Shown one piece after another: positions 52,438 through 61,230 of a stretch of DNA of 64,000 nt. This DNA is from Candidatus Omnitrophota bacterium. Its GTDB lineage: Bacteria > Omnitrophota > Koll11 > 1-14-0-20-64-10. The DNA is taken from NCBI GenBank assembly GCA_023818695.1, contig JAMWCF010000002.1, positions 62,001 to 126,000 of the forward strand, written 5' to 3'. Numbering within the stretch: the stretch's first letter is position 1; each line of letters begins with the position of its first letter. The position numbers and the translations under genes are program-made. The notes under the pieces are model-generated. The model was not told the DNA's origin, did no database searches, and was given only the letters and a program-made list of their open reading frames with translations.

Positions 52438-52512
52438 CGGGGTGTAGCTCAGCTTGGCTAGAGCGCTTGCTTTGGGAGCAAGAGGTCCTGAGTTCAAATC
52501 TCAGCACCCCGA
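52438..52512 (+). tRNA. tRNA-Pro (anticodon TGG)
   Basis: Acceptor CGGGGTG/CACCCCG with discriminator A, anticodon stem CTTGC/GCAAG with loop TTTGGGA (anticodon TGG), T arm CTGAG/CTCAG with TTCAAAT. CCA is not encoded. Confidence 0.95.
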
Positions 52513-52684
52513 TAACTTCTCCTTAGAAAAGGGGGTATATCGGGGGGAATGTAAAATTCCCCCCGATCGCACCGATAGCATTTGCCGGATGGGGGAGTCC
52601 TGAGGGGGAAACCAGGCAGCGGTTTTCCCCTCAGAATGAGCCGCGGCAGAAGTGGGCTTAACGGGCTGACAAAAGTGGCTCATT
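52513..52684. repeat. Palindromic hairpins between tRNA-Pro and tRNA-Arg
   Basis: A 12-base-pair hairpin atcggggggaat-gtaaa-attccccccgat (52539-52567) and a second, ctgagggggaaacc-aggcagc-ggttttcccctcag (52600-52634, one mismatch), plus aatgagcc/ggctcatt arms. The first is nearly identical to the hairpin before tRNA-His (53873-53901). The second resembles the 30-base palindrome beside tRNA-Leu. No gene is visible. Confidence 0.75.
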
Positions 52685-52758
52685 GCGCCCATAGCTCAAT
52701 TGGATAGAGCAGGGGACTTCTAATCCTCAGGTTGGCCGTTCGATTCGGCCTGGGCGCG
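52685..52758 (+). tRNA. tRNA-Arg (anticodon TCT)
   Basis: Acceptor GCGCCCA/TGGGCGC with discriminator G, anticodon stem GGGGA/TCCTC with loop CTTCTAA (anticodon TCT), T arm GGCCG/CGGCC with TTCGATT. CCA is not encoded. Confidence 0.95.
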
Positions 52759-52787
52759 TGAAATTTTCATTCAAGGGTTCGGGAGAG

Positions 52788-53849
52788 ATGGAGAAAACGG
52801 CGAAAACAAAATCAAACTGGCTATTGATCTGGCTTCTCGCCGCCGTCGCGATCGCCGGCGGCTACTTGGGCGGCACCGTGGTCCTGAAAGGGGAAATGGA
52901 GAAGTGGATCGCCGACGCGGTTGGCCGTCCGGTCCAGATTGACGTCCTGCAGGGGACCTTTCCACCCGGTATCACCGCCAAGGGGATTACCCTGGCGCAA
53001 GAGCCCGATGCAGCCAACCTCCCCTTTGCGATTCATAAAGTGATAGCCCGGTTTTCCTTCCTGTCCCTTCTGCGCGGGCAGTTCGGGTTGGATGTGGAGC
53101 TGATTTCCCCGGTCATTTCCATGGAGCGTTCGTCGGATGGGACATGGCGCCTGCCGGTGAACGCCCGCTCGGCCGGAGGCGGACGGGGCGGTCTGCCGGT
53201 TGTCCGTTTGAGGGTACGCGACGCGGAGATCACGATTATTGACAAATTCGTCAGTCCGGAAGCCATGTGGTTTTTCCGGAAGGTCAGCTTGAGTGCCAAA
53301 AGGGAGGCGGGCGGCCTGTACATGTACACCTTTTTGAGCGCTCTGGAGGGGTTGGACCGCCAGCCGGTCGGGCAGGTGGGGGTCACTGGATCGGTCTCTT
53401 TCAAGGAACAGGCCGCCGAAGCGCATTTGTCTGCGGATTACAGCGCCCTGGAGTTCCTGGCCCCTTACATACAGCTTGCCATCGGCGCCGCCCCGAGCCG
53501 GGGAACGTGCTCCATCAACAGCGCGATCACCGTGCGCGGAAGGGAATTTTCAGCCGACACGAAATTCATCGGCAAGGGAATCCTCTTCGCGATGGAACAG
53601 CCGACCGCGCTGGGCCCCTCCGGCAACCGCCTTGTCGAGCTCCTGAAAGACAGGGAGGGCAGGGTGCACCTGACCTTCACGATCGCCGGCAAACTCGGCG
53701 AGCAGATGGACTGGTCCGGCCTGATCACGGGCACCGTCCGGGAAGCGATGCGTCAGGCGATGGCCAGATCGATCCAGAAAGTGCTGGGCAGCTCCGAGAC
53801 CAACGTGGGCGAAAGCGTTCAAAAGGGCGTTGAATCCCTCGGAAGATAA
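52788..53849 (+). CDS. AsmA-like membrane-anchored protein
   Basis: 353 residues from the ATG at 52788; a GTG at 52758 would overlap the last base of tRNA-Arg. One membrane helix (WLLIWLLAAVAIAGGYLGGTVVL) precedes a region with the AsmA/DUF748 start (MEKWIADAVGRPVQIDVLQGTFPPGITAKGITL ... FSFLSLLRGQFGLDVELISPVISMERSSDGTWRLPV). The rest is beta-rich. Likely an envelope protein of the AsmA superfamily, much shorter than its relative at 49.8-52.4 kb, which is encoded divergently across the tRNA pair. Confidence 0.7.
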   Translation: MEKTAKTKSNWLLIWLLAAVAIAGGYLGGTVVLKGEMEKWIADAVGRPVQIDVLQGTFPPGITAKGITLAQEPDAANLPFAIHKVIARFSFLSLLRGQFGLDVELISPVISMERSSDGTWRLPVNARSAGGGRGGLPVVRLRVRDAEITIIDKFVSPEAMWFFRKVSLSAKREAGGLYMYTFLSALEGLDRQPVGQVGVTGSVSFKEQAAEAHLSADYSALEFLAPYIQLAIGAAPSRGTCSINSAITVRGREFSADTKFIGKGILFAMEQPTALGPSGNRLVELLKDREGRVHLTFTIAGKLGEQMDWSGLITGTVREAMRQAMARSIQKVLGSSETNVGESVQKGVESLGR

Positions 53850-53852
53850 CCT

Positions 53853-53901
53853 TCCTCTTAGAAAAAGGGGATTTCGGGGGAAATGTAAAATTTCCCCCGA
53901 A
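53853..53901. repeat. Palindromic hairpin before tRNA-His
   Basis: ttcgggggaaat-gtaaa-atttcccccgaa at 53873-53901, a 12-base-pair stem with the same gtaaa loop as the copy after tRNA-Pro; the 20 bases upstream (cttcctcttagaaaaaggggat) also match that copy closely. No T-run follows. Confidence 0.75.
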
Positions 53902-53911
53902 TAGTCCTCAT

Positions 53912-53989
53912 GGTGGGTGTAGCTCAGCTGGTTAGAGCACGAGATTGTGGATCTCGGGGTCGCGGGTTCGAGCCCCGTCACCCACCCCA
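53912..53989 (+). tRNA. tRNA-His (anticodon GTG)
   Basis: G-1 at 53912 typical of tRNA-His, acceptor GTGGGTG/CACCCAC, anticodon loop TTGTGGA (anticodon GTG), T arm GCGGG/CCCGT with TTCGAGC, discriminator C pairing with G-1, and an encoded CCA, unlike the other three tRNAs here. The accessory island starts right after it. Confidence 0.95.
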
Positions 53990-53996
53990 TCTATTA

Positions 53997-54041
53997 CCCT
54001 CATGCGAACCGTGCCACAAGGATTCGCATGAGGGCTTTTTT
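53997..54041 (+). terminator. Rho-independent terminator after tRNA-His
   Basis: Stem ccctcatgcgaa/ttcgcatgaggg (53997-54008 and 54023-54034) followed by cttttttc. Confidence 0.85.
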
Positions 54042-54053
54042 CAGGGGGAGAGG

Positions 54054-54605
54054 GTGGAGTTTGCCCCCGCAGACATGCTCGCCTATGTCAGGCAGGTGCA
54101 GCGATATGCCTTTATGCAGCCCCGCACCTACTGGTGCGAGTTTCCGTTCTTTACGATGATCAGCGGCTTCCGGCAGCAGTTTCGCTTAGGCTCTCGCCCC
54201 GAGGATTTGTCTGACGTTGACACCATCGAGCAGAAAGCCTGGGAGAAGCATCAAGCCTATCTCAACCGCCTGGAACGTCTGCCTCTTGAGAAGGCGGAAT
54301 ACTATCTCAGGTTGAAGGACGCGCACGGCGTCAATACAGTGAGAGGTCTTGCGAACATTACCGGCGAGGACTGGTCATACATCGCCAAAATTCTCAGAAC
54401 CGTGGAGCTGCCTGAGCCAGTCAAGGGCTTCTTGCACAGCAACAAAACCGAGCCTGCCATCATCAGATTCTTCCACCTGCGCAGGCTTCTTGACATTGCC
54501 AGGCAGGGTGAAGAGCGGTTGCAGTTAGCCCGTTTCAGAGAGCTGATGGAGGAATTGGAGAACGGTGCCTCTCCTACGATGGAAGTGCTTGGGATTCAGG
54601 CCTGA
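54054..54605 (+). CDS. Unknown protein with a possible HTH segment
   Basis: 183 residues from a GTG preceded by gggggag; an upstream open frame overlaps tRNA-His and its terminator and is not credible. The middle (DAHGVNTVRGLANITGEDWSYIAKILRTVELPEPVKGFL) has the spacing of the helix-turn-helix region of ParB/KorB-type proteins (recognition helix then LPExVKxFL), so a DNA-binding role is possible. The end (LQLARFRELMEELENGASPTMEVLGIQA) is helical. First gene of the island downstream of tRNA-His. Function is not established. Confidence 0.6.
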   Translation: MEFAPADMLAYVRQVQRYAFMQPRTYWCEFPFFTMISGFRQQFRLGSRPEDLSDVDTIEQKAWEKHQAYLNRLERLPLEKAEYYLRLKDAHGVNTVRGLANITGEDWSYIAKILRTVELPEPVKGFLHSNKTEPAIIRFFHLRRLLDIARQGEERLQLARFRELMEELENGASPTMEVLGIQA

Positions 54606-54637
54606 GGGAGCGTAGAATATGCGAAAACCTTCCCGCC

Positions 54638-55192
54638 ATGCCAAGCTTGAAATGCACTCAGAAGCTCCTCAAGGTTATCGGCGTTCAGCCCGTTGCAGGG
54701 GTTGAGAGCTCAAGCCCTTCCGCGCTCTTGGGTGACTGGTATGCCAACCTTCTTGTGACTGCAAGGCAGAAGGTCCTCCTGTTCACGAACGAGCCCACCC
54801 TTTACTCCTTCGCCGTCCTCGGCGTCAGGAAGCCTGACTTGGACAGGATAGCGGAAGTATTCGTCGAGCATCTCCGGCTCAATCTGGCCCATGAGGAAAT
54901 CCCTGCTCATGTGATAGCGAGGGTCGTGTCAGCCTATCGGGATATGACCATTACGAGGACAGACAACAGAAGCGTACTCGGCTCGATGAACGATTTGGCT
55001 GAGATGCTTGAGCATTATGTGTTCGATGCCGGAGGGCCAGGAGCATGCAACATCTTGGAAATCAACAAGCAGCTTAACCAATCGCCGCACAAACCCCTTG
55101 CCTGGAAATCTTCGGCTGAAGTGCTGCGTGAAAGGCTGCTCAGCGAGGTTTCCATTCCAGGCAGGCCAATCCGTCGGGTGTTTGTGAACTGA
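54638..55192 (+). CDS. DUF6933-like protein
   Basis: 184 residues. The start MPSLKCTQKLLKVIG, followed by LLGDWYANLLVTARQKVLLFTNEPTLYSFAV, matches my memory of DUF6933 proteins (small proteins of unknown function, often near mobile or defence genes); the C-terminal half is helical. There is no catalytic motif I can name. It follows the preceding gene by 32 bases and precedes a promoter. Confidence 0.6.
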   Translation: MPSLKCTQKLLKVIGVQPVAGVESSSPSALLGDWYANLLVTARQKVLLFTNEPTLYSFAVLGVRKPDLDRIAEVFVEHLRLNLAHEEIPAHVIARVVSAYRDMTITRTDNRSVLGSMNDLAEMLEHYVFDAGGPGACNILEINKQLNQSPHKPLAWKSSAEVLRERLLSEVSIPGRPIRRVFVN

Positions 55193-55219
55193 CACGCTGA
55201 TTTTGTTTTCTGATACAAT
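55189..55219 (+). promoter_or_regulatory. Promoter of the AlbA-HTH-KAP genes
   Basis: CTGACA at 55189-55194 and an extended -10 (TG at 55211-55212, TACAAT at 55214-55219), spacing 19. The ATG at 55256 follows with aagaag as a weak ribosome site. Confidence 0.5.
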
Positions 55220-55255
55220 ATGGAGTCATAAGGAATCGCAAGGAATTTAAAGAAG

Positions 55256-56119
55256 ATGTCTGTAGCAGTTGCTGTGAGAAAGCGAATCAAGAAAAAACCC
55301 GAATCTGAGAAGTACGAGTTTAAGGGTTCCTTCTTCGGAACAGACGCAGAATGGCTGAAGCTTATTAAGACAATAGTGGCGATAGCGAATACATCTGGTG
55401 GAAGTCTGGAAGTAAAGACGACGAATGACGTAGATCTAAGACTGTTTGATGCTGCTCGAATAGACGACAAAGTGAACGCCTATATCAGTCCGAGAATCCA
55501 GAATCTTACGACACGCACAAAGAACAGTGCAGTTATAATCGCGATTCCTAATTCTCCTTCCAAGCCCCACATTTTCATAAAGAGAGGTATGTATCAAAAC
55601 CCAAAGCCTCCTCCTCAGCAGCTCCCGGAGTTCCATGAGGGGCAAATATGGGTGAGGCATTCTGGTAAGAACGAGTTGCTGACAAAGGACGATTTCGACC
55701 GCATCCTCAAAGAAAAATTGAATGAGTTTCTGGCAAGCATCAACATCATGGCAAGCCAGTTTCCCATCAGCGCGAAGGAGCTGAAAGTTGTGGAAAGCAC
55801 CGTAGACCCCAACGCTGTACCAATTCAGGTTAAGGAATCGGGAGAGGGCTTACCTGTATTGCTCAAGAAGGAGCGAGTTGACCCGAATCTTGACTATCCA
55901 TACAACGCAAAAGAAATGGGGAAACTCCTCGGAAAGAGTCAGAATTTTATTGCATACACGGTGAAAAAGCTCGGGTTGAAAGGCGATATGAAGTACGCAG
56001 TTCAATTAAAGAATCCGCAAGGGAAAGTAGTGATGGTAAAGTACAGCAACGAGGCTCTGGTATTTTTGAAAAAGTTTCTGGCCGATAATCCGACGTTCAA
56101 CCCCTACAAGCAGATATGA
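55256..56119 (+). CDS. AlbA/Schlafen-like domain protein
   Basis: 287 residues. The N-terminal half follows the AlbA_2 (Schlafen) pattern (SEKYEFKGSFFG ... AEWLKLIKTIVAIANTSGGSLEV, PHIFIKRGMYQNP, EGQIWVRHSG). Members are nucleic-acid-binding and sometimes act as RNA cleavage effectors in phage defence; conserved acidic residues are not obvious here. The C-terminal half (PYNAKEMGKLLGKSQNFIAYTVKKLGLKGD) looks like a winged helix or HTH. It ends in the ATG of the next gene (ATGA-type overlap), so expression is coupled. Confidence 0.65.
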   Translation: MSVAVAVRKRIKKKPESEKYEFKGSFFGTDAEWLKLIKTIVAIANTSGGSLEVKTTNDVDLRLFDAARIDDKVNAYISPRIQNLTTRTKNSAVIIAIPNSPSKPHIFIKRGMYQNPKPPPQQLPEFHEGQIWVRHSGKNELLTKDDFDRILKEKLNEFLASINIMASQFPISAKELKVVESTVDPNAVPIQVKESGEGLPVLLKKERVDPNLDYPYNAKEMGKLLGKSQNFIAYTVKKLGLKGDMKYAVQLKNPQGKVVMVKYSNEALVFLKKFLADNPTFNPYKQI

Positions 56120-56298
56120 CGACGGTTGACCTGAGCCAATATCTTACTGTCAGAGAAGCTGCAAAGAAGCTTGATCTTACCGAGGAGAGAGTGCGAGAGC
56201 TCATCAATCTCAAGGAGATTCGCGCGACGAAAATCAAGAGATGGCGCATTGCTCCCGAGGATCTTGAGGAATTCGTGAGAAGCAGAAGGAATAAATAG
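56116..56298 (+). CDS. Excisionase/MerR-like helix-turn-helix protein
   Basis: 60 residues with the DNA-binding pattern YLTVREAAKKLDLTEERVRELINLKEIRATKIKRWRIAPEDLEEFV, typical of the HTH_17 family used by excisionases and small regulators. It could regulate the operon or serve excision of the island. It overlaps the AlbA-like gene by four bases and is followed after 21 bases by the KAP NTPase. Confidence 0.85.
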   Translation: MTTVDLSQYLTVREAAKKLDLTEERVRELINLKEIRATKIKRWRIAPEDLEEFVRSRRNK

Positions 56299-56319
56299 TG
56301 GTTTGCGATAGCTAGAGAG

Positions 56320-59300
56320 ATGGGCAGGGATGCGCTGCTGGAGAAGGGCAAGCGAATAATCAGAATGAAAGAGAAACCAAAAAAAGCGGAGGAGTTACAG
56401 CCGAGATTCTTGCCCGACGTACCTCTGCCGGCCGATAAGGAGAAGGACGCTGTTTTCGGGCACGGCAGTATTGCCCGTAATCTCGCAAAAATCATCCAAT
56501 CGTGCCCAGCACCCTTTACCATCGGCCTCTTTGGGAAGTGGGGTACTGGCAAGACAACGGTCATCAATCTTCTGAGCAGTGAACTAGAATCCTCCAAGAG
56601 ACCTATCAGAATAGCCCGAGTAGATGCATGGAAGTATGAGGAGGATTCGCTCCGTCGGCAATTTCTAATAACGCTTGATAACGAACTTCAGCTCGGCTTG
56701 CAGTACCAGGACAAGCTTAACCAGACGCTCACGGAGGCCGACCCAACCAAAGGAAGAATTACTTTCGATTGGGGGTTACTCACCCGCGGTACCGTTGCTG
56801 TCTCTGCCGGACTTGTACTTATTGGTTTTATTCTTCAGCACCTGCCAGCCAAATATATTCCCCTGTTTAAGGCGATTGTTCCATCGTTATCGAATGTCCT
56901 CATCAGCTCGGGATTTCTCATTTTCATCTTGAATGTCCTCTTGGGACTCGTTAAAAGGGCGGGAATCACTATAACCGAGCACCGGACGGATTCCGCTGAG
57001 GGTTTTGAACGGAAATTTACCGAGGACATCTTGAAGCACAAGATTCTTAGGGGGAAGCGTTTGCTGATAATCGTAGATAACCTGGATAGGTGCAGCCACG
57101 CGAAAGCCGTCGAGCTATTATCGACAATCAAGACGTTCTTAGCGAAGGATGAGCCGAAGGGTGGGGATCATTCAGAGCAGGCAGAATGTGTATTCTTGAT
57201 CACCTGTGACGATCAAGCCATCAAGCAGCACATCAGGAGCGTCTATCTCAAGGATCATGAGAACAATGCATCAGGCGCTTTTGATGTGGATGAGTTCCTG
57301 AGGAAGTTTTTCAACGCCTTCGTTCGCATCCCAAGCTTTATTGACACTGAATTGCAGAGCTATACCGAAAAGCTTCTGGATAAGACGAATGTACCTCAAC
57401 TTAAGTCAAAGGATTTGGCATATGTAATTACCAGTTCTTTCCGAGAGAACCCAAGGCAGATCAAGCAGTTTATTAATACTCTCTTGGCTCATTTTCTCTT
57501 AGCGAAGGAACGTGAGGAAGATGCCCATCCATTAATGCCGCCCGCTACCGTTACAGGAAATGTGGCCTTCCTTGCGAAACTGTTGATAATCCGTCAGCAC
57601 TTCCCTGATGTATACCGGGAAATCGAAGAAAAGCATCTGACCGTTGACGAATTGCAGGATATTGGGATTTCAGATGCGGAACAACTCGAGGAGTTTAGGG
57701 CCTTCTTAAGAGCTACAAAGACGATTACCACCACAGACATCAGACCATTCATACATCTGAAGCAATCCGAAGAAGAGCTCAAGATCCCTGCGGCAAAGGA
57801 GCTCGAGCTCGGTTTGGTCGATAACAAGCCAGAGAGCGTATCTGAGAAACTAAAAACCATCAAAGCGAATCCAAGTCAGCTTGAGAGTCTTAAAAGGTTT
57901 ATCCCGGACCTTATCGGCAGAAACGCTGGCAGGAAGCAGTTATTGCTCAACATCGTGTCGTGCTCTCTCGAAAGCCTGAGGCAGAACAACATACAGTTAG
58001 GCAAGGAGTTCTATGACAAGATAGGAGATCTATTAGTCGAGGAAGGGGAGTTAAAGGGTGAGCTTCAAACGATTGAGCCTGTTTTGATCTTTGGAGAAGT
58101 ATTGCCACGGTGTGATGCGAAATACAAGAGCGTAATCCTTAAACAGTACGCAGAATTATTCGCACCCCAAGGGCAGTCACCACAGCGCCCCCCCATTGAT
58201 TACGCGACAAAGCTGCTGGACCAGTTCATTTCTCACAAGGAAGAAATCAGACACAAGCTGCCTGAAATTAGGAAGGCGATGGTGGAGTTGTATTTTGCAG
58301 AGACGAAGCTGCTGGCTCTCCTCAAAGATAAGGCGGACGACCAGAAGGATTTTCTGACAGAGGAATCACCATCGAAGTTAGCGGAAAGCTTGTCTGACCA
58401 GGATGTTGAGAATCAGGAGAGCCTAAAGGAGAAGTTAGACCTCTACATTAATTTTATAACAGTCGCCAAACCAGCGGCGGCAGACATGTTCCTCAAGCTG
58501 GCAACGCAATTGATTACCAACGAGAGCCAGAAGCCATATCGGCCAGCTAAGGAGCATCTCTTTTCCTGCGTTAGTGACGTTCTTTCGACTTACGAAAACT
58601 TGATCGGACAGATAGCGGACAAGAGCAATCTAACTAAGTTGTCAGATGCTTCGATACAGGCGTTCGGAAGGATTGGTGATTGGACGCAAAAGAGAATTGC
58701 GGTGCCGTTGCTATTAACCCTCGCACGACTTGATTCCGCGAGGGTTGGGCCTCTGGAATCCAACGTGCAGCGATTTGTCGGTAATACTGCGGTAGAGAAT
58801 ATTCAACACGTGCTTTCGAACCTGAATCAAGAGGCTCAACAGGCGTTTATTCAAAGGTACGAATCTGTTCTCAGGCCAAGGGTGCAGCAAGACCCAGCAT
58901 TCTTTGAATTCATATATGAGAAGGCACCTGTAAGTATCAGGATGCAATGGTTTGGAAATCTCATTGCGTCTCCAAACTACGCGAGAGCTCTCAAGAAGCT
59001 AGAGGACATGAAATTCAAGGTAGATGACCCTAAAGCGATTGTCGACAAGCTGCTGAGCTATGTGCAGAACGTCGGTGAGAATGACAAGAGGGTCTTCTAC
59101 AATGCGGTCAACCAAATGGAATGTGCGAACAACGCCGACCTCAAGACATTGTTCTGTTCACAAATTAGGGCGTTACTGAAAGAAGGAAATGCTCAAGCGC
59201 AAGAGACGGGGCATTTAGCGCTGAAAGGAGCAGGCTATCTTTCGGAAACCCATAAACGGGACACGACACGGGAAACAGTTGAGTGGCTGAAAACCTTAAG

Positions 59301-59658
59301 TCCTAATAATGCGCTCCATGCTCACGTGCATGCTATTAAGAGCGTGATGATTGGCTGGGCAATCGTGCCAGAGCCCGTGCAAAGAGGCTACGTGGATTTT
59401 GTCTTTGACAAGCTTATACGAAGGTCGTCGTCCCTCGACAGTATTAAGTTGGGTTTCGAGATACTTGTCGAAGTGACCCCGACTTACGAATCTCACAAGA
59501 CGTACTTCGACGACTTATATACGAAGATTGAAGGTGAAGGCAACGCACAAATCAAGGCCGAGCTGATAGCCGGATTAATGAAGCTGAAACCGAAAGAAAA
59601 GGGAATGGCCGATAAAGAGTTTTGGGAAAAGGTCGAAAAGTTGGCCAGTTCTGCATAG
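56320..59658 (+). CDS. KAP-family P-loop NTPase
   Basis: 1,112 residues; a second in-frame ATG at 56365 is possible. Walker A is GLFGKWGTGKTT (GKWGTGKTT at 72-80) and Walker B LLIIVDNLDR (248-257), with two membrane helices inserted between them (TVAVSAGLVLIGFILQHL and VLISSGFLIFILNVLLGLV), the hallmark of KAP ATPases. The long C-terminal part is helical repeat-like without a known domain. KAP proteins are often found in anti-phage contexts. A+T-rich relative to the core genes. It lies just upstream of the type I restriction genes and may be part of the same defence island. Confidence 0.85.
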   Translation: MGRDALLEKGKRIIRMKEKPKKAEELQPRFLPDVPLPADKEKDAVFGHGSIARNLAKIIQSCPAPFTIGLFGKWGTGKTTVINLLSSELESSKRPIRIARVDAWKYEEDSLRRQFLITLDNELQLGLQYQDKLNQTLTEADPTKGRITFDWGLLTRGTVAVSAGLVLIGFILQHLPAKYIPLFKAIVPSLSNVLISSGFLIFILNVLLGLVKRAGITITEHRTDSAEGFERKFTEDILKHKILRGKRLLIIVDNLDRCSHAKAVELLSTIKTFLAKDEPKGGDHSEQAECVFLITCDDQAIKQHIRSVYLKDHENNASGAFDVDEFLRKFFNAFVRIPSFIDTELQSYTEKLLDKTNVPQLKSKDLAYVITSSFRENPRQIKQFINTLLAHFLLAKEREEDAHPLMPPATVTGNVAFLAKLLIIRQHFPDVYREIEEKHLTVDELQDIGISDAEQLEEFRAFLRATKTITTTDIRPFIHLKQSEEELKIPAAKELELGLVDNKPESVSEKLKTIKANPSQLESLKRFIPDLIGRNAGRKQLLLNIVSCSLESLRQNNIQLGKEFYDKIGDLLVEEGELKGELQTIEPVLIFGEVLPRCDAKYKSVILKQYAELFAPQGQSPQRPPIDYATKLLDQFISHKEEIRHKLPEIRKAMVELYFAETKLLALLKDKADDQKDFLTEESPSKLAESLSDQDVENQESLKEKLDLYINFITVAKPAAADMFLKLATQLITNESQKPYRPAKEHLFSCVSDVLSTYENLIGQIADKSNLTKLSDASIQAFGRIGDWTQKRIAVPLLLTLARLDSARVGPLESNVQRFVGNTAVENIQHVLSNLNQEAQQAFIQRYESVLRPRVQQDPAFFEFIYEKAPVSIRMQWFGNLIASPNYARALKKLEDMKFKVDDPKAIVDKLLSYVQNVGENDKRVFYNAVNQMECANNADLKTLFCSQIRALLKEGNAQAQETGHLALKGAGYLSETHKRDTTRETVEWLKTLSPNNALHAHVHAIKSVMIGWAIVPEPVQRGYVDFVFDKLIRRSSSLDSIKLGFEILVEVTPTYESHKTYFDDLYTKIEGEGNAQIKAELIAGLMKLKPKEKGMADKEFWEKVEKLASSA

Positions 59659-59664
59659 GGGCTC

Positions 59665-61230
59665 ATGGAAAACGTTATAAGTTCCGCGCCACCCGTTAAG
59701 AGCATGGACATTAAGACACTCGAATCGTGGCTGTGGGAGGCTGCTTGCAGCATTCGCGGTGCCGTCGATGCGCCAAAGTTCAAGGACTACATTCTTCCGC
59801 TTATTTTCATAAAGCGACTTTCCGATGTGTTTGAAGACGAAATCAAGCGGCTTGCCGATGAGTTTGGCGATGAGAAGACTGCCTATGAGATGGCATCAAA
59901 GGACCATAAGCTCGTCAGGTTCTTTATCCCTAGGAAAGCGTCGTGGCCTGAAATAAGGAAGCAAACGTCGGAAATAGGACAGAAGCTTACCGATGCTGCG
60001 AGAGCCATTGCCAAGGAAAACCCTTCGCTGCAAGGTGTTATTGATATCGTGGACTTTAATGCCACGGTAAGCGGGCAGCGAATTATCGAGGACGGCAAGC
60101 TCAGCAAGCTCATTGAAATCATCAGCAAGCACCGGCTCGGATTGCTGGATGCGGAGCCTGACATTCTTGGTAGGGCATACGAATATCTTCTGAGGAAGTT
60201 TGCCGAGGGGCAGGGGCAAAGTGCCGGCGAGTTCTACACTCCGAAGGAAGTTGGCTGGATTATGGCTTACATTCTGGATCCTCAGCAAGGGCAAGAAGTG
60301 TATGACCCTGCTTGTGGTTCAGGCGGCTTGCTCGTGAAGTGCCAGCTCGCTCTCAAGGAGAAAGAGAGGAAAATCACAAGGCCGTTGCAATTGCATGGCC
60401 AGGAACAGAATCACGTCACTTACGCAATGGCAAAGATGAACATGATTATTCACGACATGGAGGGCGAGATTGCCATTGGCGATACACTCAGAAATCCAAA
60501 GTTCCTTGAAAGGGATGGGCTGAAGAAGTTCGATTTTGTCGTTGCCAATCCCATGTGGAACCAGGATGGCTACGATGCTGCGTTCTATGAGGGTGATACC
60601 TTCAACCGCTTTGTCCATGGCTACCCGCCTGCAAGCTCTGCGGATTGGGGCTGGATACAGCATATGTTTGCCTCTCTCAGCAGCGACGGCAAGGCGGCAA
60701 TAGTCCTTGATACCGGCGCTGTTTCGCGGGGCTCTGGCGGAGAAGGAAGCAACAAGGAACGCGATATCAGAAAACAGTTCGTCGAGAAGGACTGGATTGA
60801 GGCTGTGCTGCTTCTTCCCGAAAACCTGTTTTACAACACTACAGCCCCGGGCATTGTCTTGATCCTGAACAAGAACAAAGCGAAAGCCCGCAAGGGAAAG
60901 ATCCTGCTCATCAATGCCTCGCTCCTGTTCGAGAAGGGTAGGCCCAAGAATTTCATTCCCGACGATAAAATCAAGCAGATCGCCAAAGCATTCCACAATT
61001 GGAAGGACGTGGCGAAGCTGACGAAGATTATCACGACGGAAGAAGCCGCAAAGAACGACTACAACCTGAGCCCATCGCGGTACGTTGGCAATGGTGAGGC
61101 TGTGCAGTACCGTGACGTTGATGAAATCCTCGTCGAGCTCTCGGAATTGGAGGAAGAGCGCGCAAAGACAGACAAGGAGCTCGACGCCATCATGAAGAAA
61201 ATCGGTTTCAGGGGGTTCTTGCAACGATGA
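59665..61230 (+). CDS. hsdM: Type I restriction-modification methyltransferase subunit
   Basis: 521 residues, the adenine-N6 methylase subunit. An N-terminal helical domain (LESWLWEAACSIRGAVDAPKFKDYILPLIFIKRLSDVFEDE) precedes the methyltransferase core: SAM motif DPACGSGG at 214-221 and catalytic motif NPMW at 295-298 (NPP[FYW] is typical; Met in place of Pro is a variant also seen in this family). It overlaps hsdS by four bases. Confidence 0.95.
   Translation: MENVISSAPPVKSMDIKTLESWLWEAACSIRGAVDAPKFKDYILPLIFIKRLSDVFEDEIKRLADEFGDEKTAYEMASKDHKLVRFFIPRKASWPEIRKQTSEIGQKLTDAARAIAKENPSLQGVIDIVDFNATVSGQRIIEDGKLSKLIEIISKHRLGLLDAEPDILGRAYEYLLRKFAEGQGQSAGEFYTPKEVGWIMAYILDPQQGQEVYDPACGSGGLLVKCQLALKEKERKITRPLQLHGQEQNHVTYAMAKMNMIIHDMEGEIAIGDTLRNPKFLERDGLKKFDFVVANPMWNQDGYDAAFYEGDTFNRFVHGYPPASSADWGWIQHMFASLSSDGKAAIVLDTGAVSRGSGGEGSNKERDIRKQFVEKDWIEAVLLLPENLFYNTTAPGIVLILNKNKAKARKGKILLINASLLFEKGRPKNFIPDDKIKQIAKAFHNWKDVAKLTKIITTEEAAKNDYNLSPSRYVGNGEAVQYRDVDEILVELSELEEERAKTDKELDAIMKKIGFRGFLQR

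Noticed and set aside
53910..54053. Upstream extension of the first island gene
   Set aside because: It would translate through tRNA-His and the terminator that follows it.
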